The notes under the pieces are model-generated. The model worked only from the letters and a program-made list of their open reading frames with translations, was not told the origin of the DNA and did not search any database. Of a stretch of 64,000 nt of DNA, positions 12,836 to 25,969 are shown in pieces. The stretch comes from Rhynchonema sp. JSB1_4 (taxonomy: Eukaryota; Nematoda; Chromadorea; Monhysterida; Xyalidae). The position numbers and the translations under genes are program-made. How positions within the stretch are numbered: the first letter of the stretch is position 1; each line of letters starts with the position of its first letter. The stretch covers positions 33,751-97,750 of the forward strand of contig JASAMV010003835.1 in assembly GCA_030248065.1 (NCBI GenBank), in the 5' to 3' direction.

Positions 12836-15800
12836 AAGTTCGTGGTCGTAACATATGTACATACATACGCAATTGTGTTTGCCGTTTGCCAAACTGATGC
12901 AGAGGTTTCACCACATATGTAGCGCATCACTCGCTACAAAGAGTGTCCCGGACCAATCCGATCTCCAACTTTGACTCCCTCTAAACAGAAGGCGGGGGGC
13001 CAATGCGTGTGATTCTCAGTGCGAGCGGACCGAGTCTGTGGTTGAAAGACGCAATGAGGCTTGTTGATGAATTACCTCTGCCACCTTCTAAGTCACACAC
13101 GTGCGCACTCATGTACCGACACCGACACCCTGCACAATGACACCAACGCACGGGTGTGAGACTTTGGGGTGTCACTTGGACTGCTATCGTAGTGAGAAGG
13201 AACTCGGGTAATGTAATGCCGAACAGCAGGTACATAAAGTTTTTCTATGGCGACTCATGAGCCGCCATTTTTAGTAACTGTACAGAATAGTCGCTATACA
13301 GACCTTCTATGTAGTTAGCTTGGTAGTAGCGGCCCGCGAAAACCGAGGGCCCTGCGGAGCCCGCGGGCGGTGACCTCAGTATAACACACGCGGTCCGCAC
13401 AGCCCGCGGGTCGCGACCAACTTTGTACCGAAAAGAACATGCTCTAAATTACAAAGAATTTCACAAAAAAGAGAGTTTCGTGTATCAAACATATTTGTGA
13501 GGGCCCTGGAGAGGCCAGACCGCATGCCCACCCACCCATCACCCACATGCTAAGTGTGCCATAAATGACCAAGAAATGGTGCCCACAGTGGCCACAGCTA
13601 CAGGTGTGTACTTCGTTTCCGGTTCTGTGAATAATGGTGAGGTACGTGCTTGGCTCAAACTGAGCTGGCGGGCTTTCCTTGCACACATCCCGTGAAACAT
13701 CATAGAATCACTGTCATTGCCAGTTCGCCGTCAGCAAGAAATGCGGTGCTGGAACAACTCGGTGATGCTTCAAATAGAACATAAAAACATTGAAACCCCA
13801 GTCACACACAAACAGGGAGCGAAACAAGCCCGTGATACTTTGCGAAAACCTGGACATACATGTGCTGGATAAGAGGACATCTGCTGCTGAAAATGGACTG
13901 TGGCCAACAGAGCGGATAAGTTATAAATTTTCCGCGGCTTCCGAGACTTTTGGAAGTGAGTGTTCGGTAGGATGTATTTTCCCAGACTGTTGGTTTGGAA
14001 GAGAGCTATACAGTTTGCACACAGTATGTGCACCACTTTTCCAGTTCCCTGTGTTAATACAAATGTCTAGTACTGTGCACAATACTAGTGCAAAACTCGA
14101 ATATTAGTGTCGTGCGTGAGAGAGTGAGAGCCTCTCACTAATACGCATAGGCATGACACTTTTGCTCGCGCATTATGTTGCAAGCTTCGTCAACAGAGTA
14201 TCAGGCGCTAGACATCAGCTCCTATATCTTATACAAACGGCACTAATATACTGAGTTAACTGTGAAGGTATATGTCGAAAGACTGGATCCAAAAAAATTA
14301 CCGCAGAAAGCAGCTCAAATAAACAATAAGGCAGAGAATGGATTTGAAAAAAACGCCTTAACCTGCGTTCGTTTCGTTCACGTTCCGGTACGATCGCTGA
14401 ATTTCATATTCTATCTTTAACAGAGTCCAAACTGAACTCACTATGGATTCGAAATTGAAATCCCAATGTGGGATTTTGGTGCTTATTCTTCAGTGACTAT
14501 GAACCCGTTGTCGCGTAAGCCTCGCTTTATTTTTTCGAATGTAGTTTTCAGCACTGTGTCTGCCTCTTTTCATGTGTTTTGTGCTGTATGGGTTGTAATA
14601 ATGTAATGTTTCACAATGCCAAAGAAGATGGAGAAAAATTTTGATTTACAGCTTTAGCACCTGAGCTTATTGTGGTGTTCGTATATATTTCGTCTACTGC
14701 CTTCGCAATCCCCCAATATCATTAGTTGGTTTGTTCTGTCAGTGTTCAGTGCTGGGGATAAGCTGCCAAGCGCACGCACGGAGACCCTGTGGGGAAACCC
14801 TGTGAATTCAGGGAAGGAAGGAGACAGAAAACGCAAATACATTTTCGATTTTGCGCTGGAGTTCAAGGATTAGCCAAGCCTATACGTAAGCCAAGGCCTA
14901 AGCCTAAGCCCAAGCGTGGGAACAATGTCCGAGACCCCGGCCCTGGCCTACATGGGCGCGCCCTTAGGGTTTCCCAAAAAGCCGCACTCAGCCCGCCCAT
15001 CTGGTGTACGTGCTTTGTCTGTTACTTTTCTGCACTCGAAAAGTCATGATTGATGAAAAACCGTCTGGGAAGGCAGGAATAAAATAAACAATTGCAGATA
15101 AACAAATTGAAATAATCTGACAGCCATGCACATGACCCTAAAATGTATGAAACTTGAAATTATACATCGTCCTTGAAAAAAATTGCCCAATTATTTTGAC
15201 AAGATCATTCTAAAATATCAGCACCAAGTAAAATTGGCAATTAGATTCTTACGGCAGAAACTGGGTGTTGGAGCTGATTTTCACGGGGTCACGAAGAGAA
15301 AGAACTAATTCCCTGACTCAAAAATTTTCGATTGTTAACATCTTCAAAATTGAAAAATTGTAGACTGCAGTTCTTGCGGTTCCCACAACCAGTTTATTGC
15401 TTTGCAAATATTCCACCTCTTCCGGTCCGATATCTGAAAAAATTGTGACTTATAGCGGGTTGGAAACAATATCAACTAAATCTTGGCACCTTGCGCTCAG
15501 GGTGATTTGGAAATTTGATGAAAACCTGGATTCTCAGAATCTCCTACTGACATTAGTTGGAAGAAACATTAGTGTGCGAGGAAGGAAGTCGGGTGATACG
15601 CATGGCCCTAACTTTCTCAATTAACAGCTGCATGTGTCCCTATTTACCCCAGAGAGCACCTATACTTATTCGTAGTTAGGAAGCACAGTCAATTTAATGA
15701 ACGCTTTCAGTGGCAACAAACACGCGGAAAGAATACCGAAATATCAAAGGATTTTGTGAAAGACGGCAGCAAACTTGGTGATCGGACTGGCTTCGGAGAA

Positions 15801-17351
15801 ACACTCACACTCGGATTGGTGGGGTGCTGCTTGCATAAATCACATTAATTCTGAGACAATACCGGACCGATCCAAGGCCAATCACCAAGTATACGCATGC
15901 CCGACCTTCCAATCCAAAGTGTGTGCTCTCTGTGTTTGTGCTTGATAACAGGCGCTGATGCATACGTGTGTGGATGAAAAGCATGCAAAGAGCAGCAGCC
16001 TGTAATTAGAATAACGTCTGTTGGTTGTTGTTGTCTTGCATAACGGTACCGGGACGATCTGATGTTTCACAGCACTTAAATGGGTAAGGAACCGGAACTG
16101 GAACCTCTTCGGTATAGCAGGAACCAAAATGACACACCTAATGTATGTGCTGAGATGAGGGGGAGGGATGGGTCTGTGTGAGACAGCTGGGACAAAACTT
16201 CAGCGCGCTTGTGTTTCTGCGAACACCACGGATGTACAGTTGCATCTGATGTGCGTGAAGACAAACATAACGCGACCATTAGATATACGAATGTGAGAAA
16301 TGCGTTGCAATTTGATTAAAATTTACGAAAAGCACTTGATTACTGGGTTAGTTCAATATATGCACCGCGCCCAAAGTCCAACGAAAATGGAAATGAACGG
16401 CACACAGTTTGAACTACAGTAGTCGCACCGGTTAGCTGTCAAAATTAGTATAAAGATGAAAAATAAGTTTTTGTTGATAACAATAACAATAATAAGCGTT
16501 TGAGCTTCGATAATATTGTTTTTTCTTGTCATGCATGGCCCAAAAGCAAAAAAAGTAACTGAAGCTGCAAAAAAATAAAAAAACTGTGAGGTGAAAAGCC
16601 AAAATTGGCCCATGCACATGACCATATTGCTATTAGGACAAAAAATTCGTTCAAAACACAGATGCTTTCAAGCTTTATTCGTTCAAACCAACTTTATTTT
16701 TGTCCAGTCGTTCCTTGGCTCGCTTTAGGCACTCCATGACGATAAGGTAATGAAGAGGTTTGTCTCGCTTTTGAAGTTGGGACGTGGGAATAGTACATAA
16801 GTAAATTTTTTCGTTGAATGGCAGCAGAAACCTCTAAATTCGTTGATATCTGAAACTCTAAAAGCAGTCCTTATGATCATCATAAAAACATATTGTGGCG
16901 CAGCGCCCCAAATCAACCGCAACGGTACTCGCTAAAGCTCCTCAGTAATATTCTGAACGAACAAAAAACAGTGCAAAGGAGCGCTGCTGTAGGATTTTCG
17001 TTGGAACGCTTACAGCATCGCAGGGACAAAGTTTCGCGCCTGTCTTTCCAACAGTTAACCTGACTAAATATGATTTATGAATTTACAAATCAGTTGCGTT
17101 TCTGTGGGCGTGTTTTTTGTGTTCAGCTAATGCGCACTTGGGCGTTCACTTGCATGTACGACATGGACAACTTTATGGACACGAAAGCGCTGGCATGGTG
17201 AGCTTCCGAAGGTGTATGACAGGCGGGTCTCCCCAAACAAAGATATACTTTTTGCGAAGGATTACATTTACGAGCCCCTCAAAACGGTATGTGGATTGAG
17301 TGTTCAGATCGCACTTTTTCATACTTACGTTCGTAAAAATGAACGTGTGAC
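12836..17351. other. Intergenic, repeat-poor
   Basis: No exon can be supported. It holds a short run of about 2.5 TTAGGC-type units (complement strand) near 14895-14910 and two copies of the 10-mer TGATGTTTCA (13693 minus, 16060 plus). Confidence 0.4.
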
Positions 17352-17815
17352 CAGGCAGGGTTGGGGAAAAAAACGACGTTTTTTTTCAAAAAAAAACGCC
17401 TGGGTCGTTTTTCGCTTTTTTAAATCCTGAATTTCCTTGATTTTCCCTGATTTTTCAGGGAAAGTAGCCTGATTATCAAGGAAAATCAATTTTTTTGTCC
17501 CATTTTTTCAAAAAATTTTCGACCAATTTTTACTTTGTCGAGATACGTCGATATACGGAGTTTGACTTTCAGTGATGACCCCGGGCCAAAGTTGGTCCCA
17601 TGATGCGCGTCTGATATGGGATCTTAACAGCTCGCTAGAAAAGGGCTGAAATCCGTTTATTTTGCCTCAGAACACATAGAATTACTTCATTTAACCACGT
17701 TTTCTTCACAACATGAGCGTTTTCTATTTTTTTTGGGGGCATATTTTGGTCATCTGGGCGTTTAAAAAAACGTTTTTTTTTAAATTTTTTTTAAAACGTT
17801 TTTTGCCCAACCCTG
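17352..17815. mobile_element. hAT-type MITE, copy 1
   Basis: A 464 bp element with the end CAGGGTTGGG (left copy preceded by an extra CAGG) and the complementary CCCAACCCTG at the right. It is flanked by CGTGTGAC and CGTGTGAT, an 8 bp duplication with one mismatch. Near the ends are A/T homopolymer blocks with ACGACG/CGTTTTT. The centre shares long identity with the copies at 23799 and 31027. It is non-coding. Confidence 0.8.
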
Positions 17816-20215
17816 CGTGTGATGCACATGCGGGTCTTAGCAGTTCGCCGGCTTTGAGAACGCACACATTTGCACACTCGTTGTGAAACATCAGCACATC
17901 ACGACGCGTCCTATGACGTCGGACTTTGGGTCCTTATGCTCTATAATCCATGTACACAGCTACATAAAATGACAGTAACCTATGGTGGCTCCGGTGAAAT
18001 TTCAGAACACACAAGGAAAATGCTTCAAGCCATTGAAGAAAACGCCATAAAACTTCGGTGTTGTCCTGTCCCGCCACGCCGAAGTGGTGGCGAGTCAGTT
18101 TTGTGATAGCAAAGCGATGTTACAGTGACAGACAGCCATGCCATACCTGCCGTTAGGACATGCGTCAGCGCCCGTTTGTGCCGAATCACAATTTAGTATT
18201 CACAGTTCCATAAACAAACGGACCAAAGAGCGCACTGCCTCGTTGTCGCGGCGCTGACACATTTTGGGATGCTCAACCAGGAACCACAAAAATTTCACAA
18301 AAACTTTTATTAGTCACACTGTTTTCTGAGTGAGTGCTGTACAGTTGGTAGCGGAGTTCAGAATATCGGTGCCACGCGTCTAAGCATGAAATGGCTCTTA
18401 GATCCTCACAAAAGATTAATGAATACTGCTGCATAAGCCAGGGTTGGGCAAAAAAAACGACGGCGTTTTTTCTTAATGATCTACCTGTGTCTGTCATGCG
18501 TTATCTGTATCAAACCTTATTTCTCTGTCTGTACTTTTCGGGAGGGACCTTCCTATTCATACTTTCCGATTTGAAGAAACAAAACTTCCTTCTTTTTTTC
18601 TTCCTTTTTTTCTTTTTTCTTCCTCTCCCCCCCCCCCCCCCCCCCCCCACAAAAAAAAGCATAAGCACAATACACCATGAAGCCTGTCGTGCTATGTTTC
18701 AACGAGCGGCACTAATAATATTTCTGAATTTATGATAACAGACCGAGGCCAGACTGCTCGTGATCAAACGAGAGAATTGAGAGAAGCCAGTAAATTGGAA
18801 ACATTGAAGTGCTTATGGCCTAAAATGTGGCTGGGGACGACAAGGCTGACATCAGCTGAAAACTTGAAAACATGCTGTACTACTGTTATCTCTTATTTGA
18901 ATACCATGCAGTTCAATAAACGACCGTATGGACATTCTGCGAACGACTGTGTTTCACATCTTCTGGACGAACTTCTGGACACACAACGTACAGAAAATAT
19001 GCAAAACCATGTGTGAATCGTGAGAGAAATGGGTAAATTTTTTTCAAACATTCTGGTTTTACACCGGTAGTGATCGCGGCAAGATCGCTGCTTGGCAAAG
19101 ATAGAAAACCGATTGCAGATACACTGTGTAACATCAACCAGCTTGTTCGTGACGTGTGCACTATTGCACAACACTCACATGGCCAGCTGCCTAATGTTTC
19201 ACTGTGTTCATCGTGATCATGAAAGCACAGAGGCGGTCTTGCTTAGCGCCGGACCGAACCGAACACCGAATTTTGAAATCGATTAAAATTGTCGCTTTTT
19301 TGTGAAAACGGACAAAAAACTGTGATCTCTTTTTCTTGGAACCAGTCTTATCTGCTGTTTGAACAATCTTATCTATTTGAACAAGCCCGCACATCAGGAG
19401 TTCATGCATAGCTTTCATGGAAAGCTCACTGTGACATTTTGTGTACTTTGTTTTACAATGTATAACTTGAGCAATTGTATTGGACAGTCAGACAGAATAG
19501 TAAGCTCGACATACATAAAGTCTAAAAGCGCTTCCATGAAATGCATGAAACACTTATCAGTAATCTTGCAAAAATTAAGAGTTTGATTTCAAGATTAATG
19601 TTCGTAAACAATAGTGGTGTTAGTGGTGTTATGCTGCTTGTACACATGGCCTCAATATTCTGCACATGGGTGCACTTTCCATTTTGACCAGTCTATAAAC
19701 CAACACCATTGCGGGCTGGGATGCAAAGAACCCTACCAACGCAGCGCCCGAAGCTTGGCCTGCGTGCTTTGGCACTTATGACATAGTGCCAACAAACGCA
19801 AAAACACAATGAAGCAAAAATTAGGATGGTTTGTGTATTCTTGGATGAGTCTTGCGGCTTGTGACAAAGTTTCGTACTGTTGACTGCTGCGGCAAGATGA
19901 TAATATTTGGGATACCCTGTGCGTGCTTGCGATTGAACAAAAAACAATCCGATAACCTGGTTTGCTTCGAATTTGGAATTCCGAAATCAGAACGGAAGTA
20001 TAAACTCTCACAAAAACAAACATACGTAATCCTCTTTCTAATATGGTCAATAATTGGGCTACATCCTTTGGGGACACTGTATGACAATATCCACGAATCT
20101 GCTTGATAATAATGGCATTGCGATACGAGTTGTAAGAGTTACCAAACGAAGCTGAGAGTTGTGGGACAAAGCGTGTTTGAGTTATACATACATAAGTAAT
20201 GTATGTACGTACATA
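17816..20215. other. Intergenic with hAT end fragment and pyrimidine tract
   Basis: No gene is seen. A solo left end of the hAT MITE (CAGGGTTGGGC...) lies at 18439-18477. A long pyrimidine tract ending in about 23 C lies at about 18585-18650. Confidence 0.5.
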
Positions 20216-20441
20216 GGGTGATATTTTCAAAACGGTGTAAAGGTCAGTTGGGTGTAAAGGTCAGTGGAAAGCTCGGTCGACAGCTCAGTGTGATAGACCT
20301 CGGGGTAAACGTGAAACATTCCACGTTAATAACAGGCAATGTTTCACATTTACACCAAGCTACGCCGACCGAGCTTTCGACCGAACTTTACACCGACCTT
20401 TACGCCCAACTGACCTTTACACCGTTTCGAAAATTCCACCC
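20216..20441. mobile_element. Foldback MITE family A, copy 2
   Basis: This is the same element as at 7141-7367, over about 226 bp. It has matching terminal repeats (GGGTGATATTTTC and complement), the same GTGTAAAGGTC-bearing arms and the same central hairpin. The close identity of the copies suggests recent activity. Confidence 0.85.
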
Positions 20442-21960
20442 ATACACTGTTTTTTTGGCCGGAAGTAGCATCGTGTGGTTCGTTTCCCAAGCTTAGCGGA
20501 TCAAACGGCGGGCGTCTCAAAGAAGTGTCCTTTACGCTGAAAGCCCCACGCATGCAGCTTGTATAGATTCTTAACTCACAAAATTAAATCCATGAGCCCA
20601 AACTGAATTCGCCACTGTGTTTTTTCACCGTGCTGTTTTAACCCTGTTGTACCGCCCATTTGCGTGCGAACAATAAAAACGACCGTGGTTGGTTACTTGA
20701 AGGCACGCTACAACATTCATACGCGTTGATCTAACGACGCTGTAGGATCGCAATGTTTTGTTTCTTTACTAGGCCACCAATAGTCTGCTTTGCATTTCAT
20801 TGATGCACATTACATACGCATAATGTCTAGGAGTCAGTCACTCTCTTATTGTCGTATCCTTTGATTTGACATCCATGGCCATGTGATTGTGTGCAATCAT
20901 GACATGGGTACGAAGCCAGGCGACACTACCCGCAGACGGTAGTGACGTGACGCCCCACACCTGACATGGGCATTATGATATAAAGAAAGTGTTGCATTCG
21001 CCTTCCATTTACCCCCGTTTCAAAATTTTTCAAACTTGCATACAGGCTGCTGCGAAACATCAGCCACACTCTCGTGGTGAACAAAATATGTTGCTTTTGT
21101 TTGACCCTATGATGTTTCACACATGCTGTAGTATGTCGCAGTCGAGGTACATACCATACCTAGCAGATTGCCACTAGACAGATTCAGTCTATCACACTTC
21201 TACGTGCTTGCTTGTCCGTCAGACCGGAGCGCGCTTCAGGTTACAAAATATGTAGGTCGGCACAAGCCTTATACAAGTGCTTTTTGGCCGACTTGGTTGA
21301 AACTACGATATGAACTGCCTTGACTTGTTGTTCTCAATGCTGGTTGTCAACTTCTCGTCAACAGGAAAGGTATGGTGGACACTTCGCATGCTGGTTTGGA
21401 ACGATCGAACATGAAATAATGGGTATCCAAAAATGCTTTATTTTCGTTCACAGGATTTTTTTTCGATTCGACATGACACAGTGCGCACAAGAGACGTGAG
21501 CGTGTATGATTTGAAAGATAATCATGCGTATTTATTTCACGAACTTTTCTGGTCACAGAACTATACTTTTGCAGTATACCAAACTGCTCCAGATACATTA
21601 CCCACACTTGAATATTTCTCTTGGAATGCTGTGTGTCTCGCGAGAAAGCTCGGTTCTAAAAAACGCAGCACTTTGACACACACGATCCGAAAAAAAACAA
21701 CATGATTTGGAATGAGGTTGACCCCATGCATCACTGGAATAAAAAACACAACTTTCCCGGAGGAAAACACACTTAACTTGCCGTGACTGTGTGAAATGAA
21801 CCGGCATTCTTCAAAACCACACTTGCAGACATTCTTGTTTTTTTTGCAAATGAAATCCAAAAAATCCACGTTTCTTGTTTTCATTCGATATACTGTTGCT
21901 ATTTCGATTTTGAAATACGTGTCAAATAGTCAGATTTTGCTCCGTGTCTGATGTGCGAAA
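20442..21960. other. Intergenic upstream of the ShKT gene
   Basis: No coding exon was seen. One TGATGTTTCA 10-mer lies at 21110. The promoter of the ShKT gene should lie at the right end but shows no recognisable box. Confidence 0.4.
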
Positions 21961-22416
21961 ATGTTGACCACAATGAAACGAATAGTGTTTGCCGCTTCGA
22001 TTCTCGCGCTTGTTTCTCAAGGTCAGTAACGTTACAAAAATGGTTAAAAACTGTTGTTGGATGTTCATGATTCAAATCAACCTTGTAACCCACAGCAGTT
22101 CAAGCCCATCCTTGACCGTCTAAACCCAAGCAAGTTGGAACTTATTGTCCATTTTTCCGATCCAACCACAGGTTTGTCCTATCACGATGTATCCATCGCG
22201 GCAATACGGCGTCACAATTTCGATGCCGGAGGTTTCGCAAAACCACCACCATTGTTATCGACTCCGTGTTTCGACCGGGCCGGCACCGCGCGATGTGAAC
22301 GCGGTCTGCGCGCCTATGGCGTGACGTGCGACACCGCGGTGAGGTTGTACGGACGATGGTTGCCCGTTGAGCAGCTGCTAAAACAGAACTGTGCCATGAC
22401 TTGTCGATATTGTTGA
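21961..22416 (+). CDS. Small secreted ShKT-domain peptide
   Basis: A two-exon gene for a protein of about 101 residues. Exon 1 (21961-22021) begins with ATG and encodes a signal peptide (MLTTMKRIVFAASILALVSQ), ending at donor AAG|GTCAGT in phase 1. Exon 2 (22172-22416) follows CCACAG and ends in TGA. The mature part has a short linker with Pro and Gly. It then has six cysteines spaced as in the ShKT (SXC) fold: C-FDR..., RC, TC, NC, MTC and a terminal C, all within the last 50 residues, with the last Cys next to the stop. The fold is found in many extracellular animal proteins as well as in channel-blocking peptides. Nothing here shows venom use. Role unknown. Confidence 0.75.
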
Positions 22417-22860
22417 ACTGGATTATGTTTACATAGACCAACCTTTTTGTGGTGACAGGTGGTTTGATCACCAATTTAATATTGATGTCCTGGTATTATA
22501 TTGACTATTCCTTATCCTTAGTGACCGAAAATGCCGGTTCCTGGGTATACTGTGGTTTACTGCTAATAAGATTAAACATGACGATTGGTGATCTTGCTCC
22601 ACGTTGGTCAGATCTTGCTAAAAACTATAGTTTCATGCCCCGAATTCCCCATTCACTTTACTGTAGCACAGGACTTTACGTTACAAAATCTTTCCAGACC
22701 AATATAATAATGACATTTCTGAAAATTACTTGATTTCTGAGGGTGATGGCTTCGTGATACCATGTTGTATAAAATTAATGCTAACGGGTTTCAGCCGGTT
22801 TTCAGTAAAAATCTGCCTCTGGCACTCCCGTTGAGCAAGATGTTGCGAAATCAGATGCAC
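22417..22860. other. 3' flank of the ShKT gene
   Basis: No gene was seen, and no canonical AATAAA within 300 bp of the stop. Confidence 0.3.
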
Positions 22861-24477
22861 GCCACGGCCATTTCACACCTGGGTCCTCCCGAGCCCCCAC
22901 GTAAAGTATGTAAAACGTAAACAGTGCGGTAAAACGGGAAAATTACAGGGTGTCTCCTAATTTTGCGCGGGAAAAATATGCCCACCCAGCGTACCTTTTC
23001 TAGTGTAGCCTGCCTGGCTGGCGCTGCTGTTCAGTCTGCATATACAGTAAGTGAAGGCCCAGCCCGTGCATATAAGTGAGAGACCCACCCCGCGCCCCTC
23101 TTCCAATCATCACCACCTATGTAGGTAGCACGGCTGTCTGCTGCGTGTAAGACCGGTGCGCATCCTACAAGGGTCCGTCTCGGAGCCGGCTAGACCTAGG
23201 TTGCCTGGATGCCCCTGTTCCGTTCATGTTTACGATACCGCAACATTTATGAACACAGTTTCAGTACAAACTACGCGAGAGCACTGGCAATTTGTTGGTT
23301 TACTGGCCAAAAGAACATTAGCACGGCACGCTAATGGGTACTTTTTTATAAATTATGAACGCAAATGTTTCATGAATTACAATATAATTCAAAATGTAAT
23401 CTTTTTATGTGTTCAGATTATGTAATTCATTGGCATAATGACAGCACAGTGATATGATAACACTTTTTTTGCAAACATAGAAACATAAATGACTTGCGCA
23501 TGAAATTGATCTATTGATAAAATTAGTTGTCAGCATCCGTAGTCGCAGACACTGTCATGGGACAATGGGAAGGTGAGCCATCGCATCGCATCCGAAGAAA
23601 TTGTACAGCATAGTTAAGTTACAGTTAGACAAGTTATAGTTAATGTTTTTTGACATATAACATTAATGAACTTTCCGAGACGGACCCTTCTAGGATGCGC
23701 AGCAGTTCTACACGAAGCAAGCAGAAATGCTACCTAGGTGGTGATGATTGGAAGAGGGGCGCGGGGTGGGTCTTTCACTTATATGCACGGGCTGGGCCCA
23801 GGGTTGGGCAAAAAAACGACGGCGTTTTTTCTTAAAAAAACCACGTTTTTTTCAAAAAACGCCTGGGTCGTTTTTCGTTTTTTTAAAGCCTGAATTCGCT
23901 TGATTTTCCCTGATTTTTTCAGGGAAAGTACCCTGATTATCAAGGGAATTCTATTTTTTGTCCCATTTTTTCAAAAAAATTTCGACCAATTTTTACTTTG
24001 TCGAGATACGTTGATATACGGAGTTTGACTTTCAATGATGCCCCCGGCCAAAGTTGGGTCCTATGATGCGGGTCTGATATGGGATCGTAACAATTCGCTA
24101 GAAAAGGGTTGAAACCCGTTTATTTTGCCTCAGAATACATAGAATTACTTCATTTAACCACGTTTTCTTCCCAACATGAGCGTTTTCGAATTTTTTGGGG
24201 GGCATATTTTGGTCATCTGGGCGTTTTAAAAAAACGTTTTTTAAAAAAAACGATTTTTTGAAAAAAAAACATTTTTAGCCCAACCCGGGCCTTCATTTAT
24301 ATGCTGACTGAACAGGAGCGCCAGCCAGGCAGGCTACACTAGAAAAGGGGCGCGGGGTGGGCATATTTTTCCCGCGCAAAATTAGGAGACACCCTGTAAT
24401 TTTTCCGTTTTACCGCACTGTTTCCGTTTTACATACTTTACGTGGGGGTGGGGGGACCAGGTGTGAAATGGCCACGC
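22861..24477. mobile_element. Large foldback element with nested MITE
   Basis: Two arms of about 320 bp, 22861-23184 and 23676-24477, are inverted copies. Shared blocks include GCCATTTCACACCTGG at the outer ends, GTCTCCTAATTTTGCGCGGG, CCACCCCGCGCCCCTCTTCC and GGGTCCGTCTCGG at the inner ends. The spacer of about 490 bp has no coding signal. The right arm is interrupted by a hAT-type MITE (23799-24288), and the left arm shows the uninterrupted site. The superfamily is unknown. Confidence 0.85.
23799..24288. mobile_element. hAT-type MITE, copy 2 (nested)
   Basis: About 490 bp, starting CAGGGTTGGGCAAAAAAACG and ending in CCCAACCC, inserted in the right arm of the foldback element. The left arm preserves the empty site (GGGCTGGGCCTTCAC). 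The left flank GCTGGGCC and right flank GGGCC fit an 8 bp duplication followed by loss of about 5 bases at the right junction. Confidence 0.85.
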
Positions 24478-25020
24478 CACAGGTCTGACATCTGAGAATG
24501 TGATTTTATTTTATTGCATCGTGTGCTTATTTTTCTTGTTCAAGATTTACGAGCACAGAAGGAATCAAACGCCTGTCATGACCATGAGCAATGGGGGCAA
24601 GACTGACTTTCACACGATTGTTATAATTGCCTCGATCCTAGATACAACTTTCATTTGAAAACACACTCACTGGGTGATATTTTCGAAACAGTGTAAAGGT
24701 CTAGAAAGTTCGGTGTAAGCTTGAAACATTGCACGCTGGAGCAAGCAGCAGACGCGCGTTTCTAAACGAATGGTCAACTTTGACAGCCTGCTGTGCCAAT
24801 GTAAATATCAGACCGCAACACCACATCAAAATGCGAATGGAAAAAATATGCTAATTTCCCAATAATTCGGGAAATCACCAACATCAATGCCCCTGCCGCT
24901 TGAGAAACGTAAACCAGCCGTTTTTATGGGCAAAAATGGGCATTGTGCCTCGCATGGATAATTTCTCAGGATATTTTGCTCTTTCACCATATTGCGAAAT
25001 GCTGGAATGATATTGTGCGA
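24478..25020. other. Intergenic with MITE fragment
   Basis: A short piece of foldback MITE family A (GGGTGATATTTTCGAAACAG) starts near 24673. Nothing else is recognised. Confidence 0.5.
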
Positions 25021-25668
25021 CGGATCGTCCCAGGACGATTAGACACCCTTGCAATTGAGACCCTAAGGTTGTCGAATCGTCCCACCTTATGTACTTGTGG
25101 GATGATCCGCCCCTCTGAAGAGTGCACTTTAAGTGTGTCGAATTGTCCCACATTCAGATTTGGAAGGGCGTCGTATCGTCCCACTACAGCCGTAAGAGGG
25201 GCGGATCGTCCCACAGTTAAGGGGCTGTTGTTGAGACACAACAGTACCGACAAAATGTAACGAAATACAAGCCGCACAGCATGCGTGTCACGTGCAGACG
25301 CAGCGGAGAAAAATAGAGATTGGCGCACATGGGTATCCATCCACATGGTCATAACCATAAGGTTTTCATTACGTATTTGCTAATAAAGAAATGCTGATTT
25401 ATACAAGCCATTACTTACCAGGAGATATTATTTATATATTCACCAAATAGAGATCCTGCTACACTCATACACTCACAGACACATATGGTCAACGCACATA
25501 ACACAACTCAATCGCAAATACCAGGCGCTGCATGGGACGATTCGACACTCTTGAAATGCACCCTTTAGAGGGACGGGTCGTCCTACAGTGCATAAGGTGG
25601 GACGAGTCGACACCCTTCGCGCATGGGACGTTCCGCCCCTCTTAAACGATGGGACGATCAGACACCAT
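25021..25668. repeat. Inverted-repeat element built of GGGACGATTCGACA words
   Basis: The left third (about 25021-25215) carries repeated complements of GGGACGATTCGACACC and GGGGCGGATCGTCCC. The right part (about 25530-25668) carries the same words in the opposite orientation. At least four words match in mirrored order, including CATAAGGTGGGACGA. No coding frame is seen. It is probably a non-autonomous transposon; the exact ends and target duplication are unresolved. Confidence 0.6.
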
Positions 25669-25969
25669 ACCGCTGGAATTACCAGGCGCAACCTTGCAAC
25701 CAACCAACGCAGAGAACAACACGTTTTTCGTTGTTCTGCGACGAAACCTGTTGGAATTTTTAATCGTGTTTCGAACGATTGAGTTTTGTTCCATGTATCA
25801 CTTGCTTTTTTACTGGTTTGATGCCGAGAGGCCAAACTTTACAAAATTGCAGGCTAAGCTGAACGTTTGAAGAATTGCACGTTTGAAAAATTTCAGGCTC
25901 GATACAATTGTACCCGTAACACCTATGTATATACCAAATCAAACCAAAATTGACGAAAGTCGAGAAACA

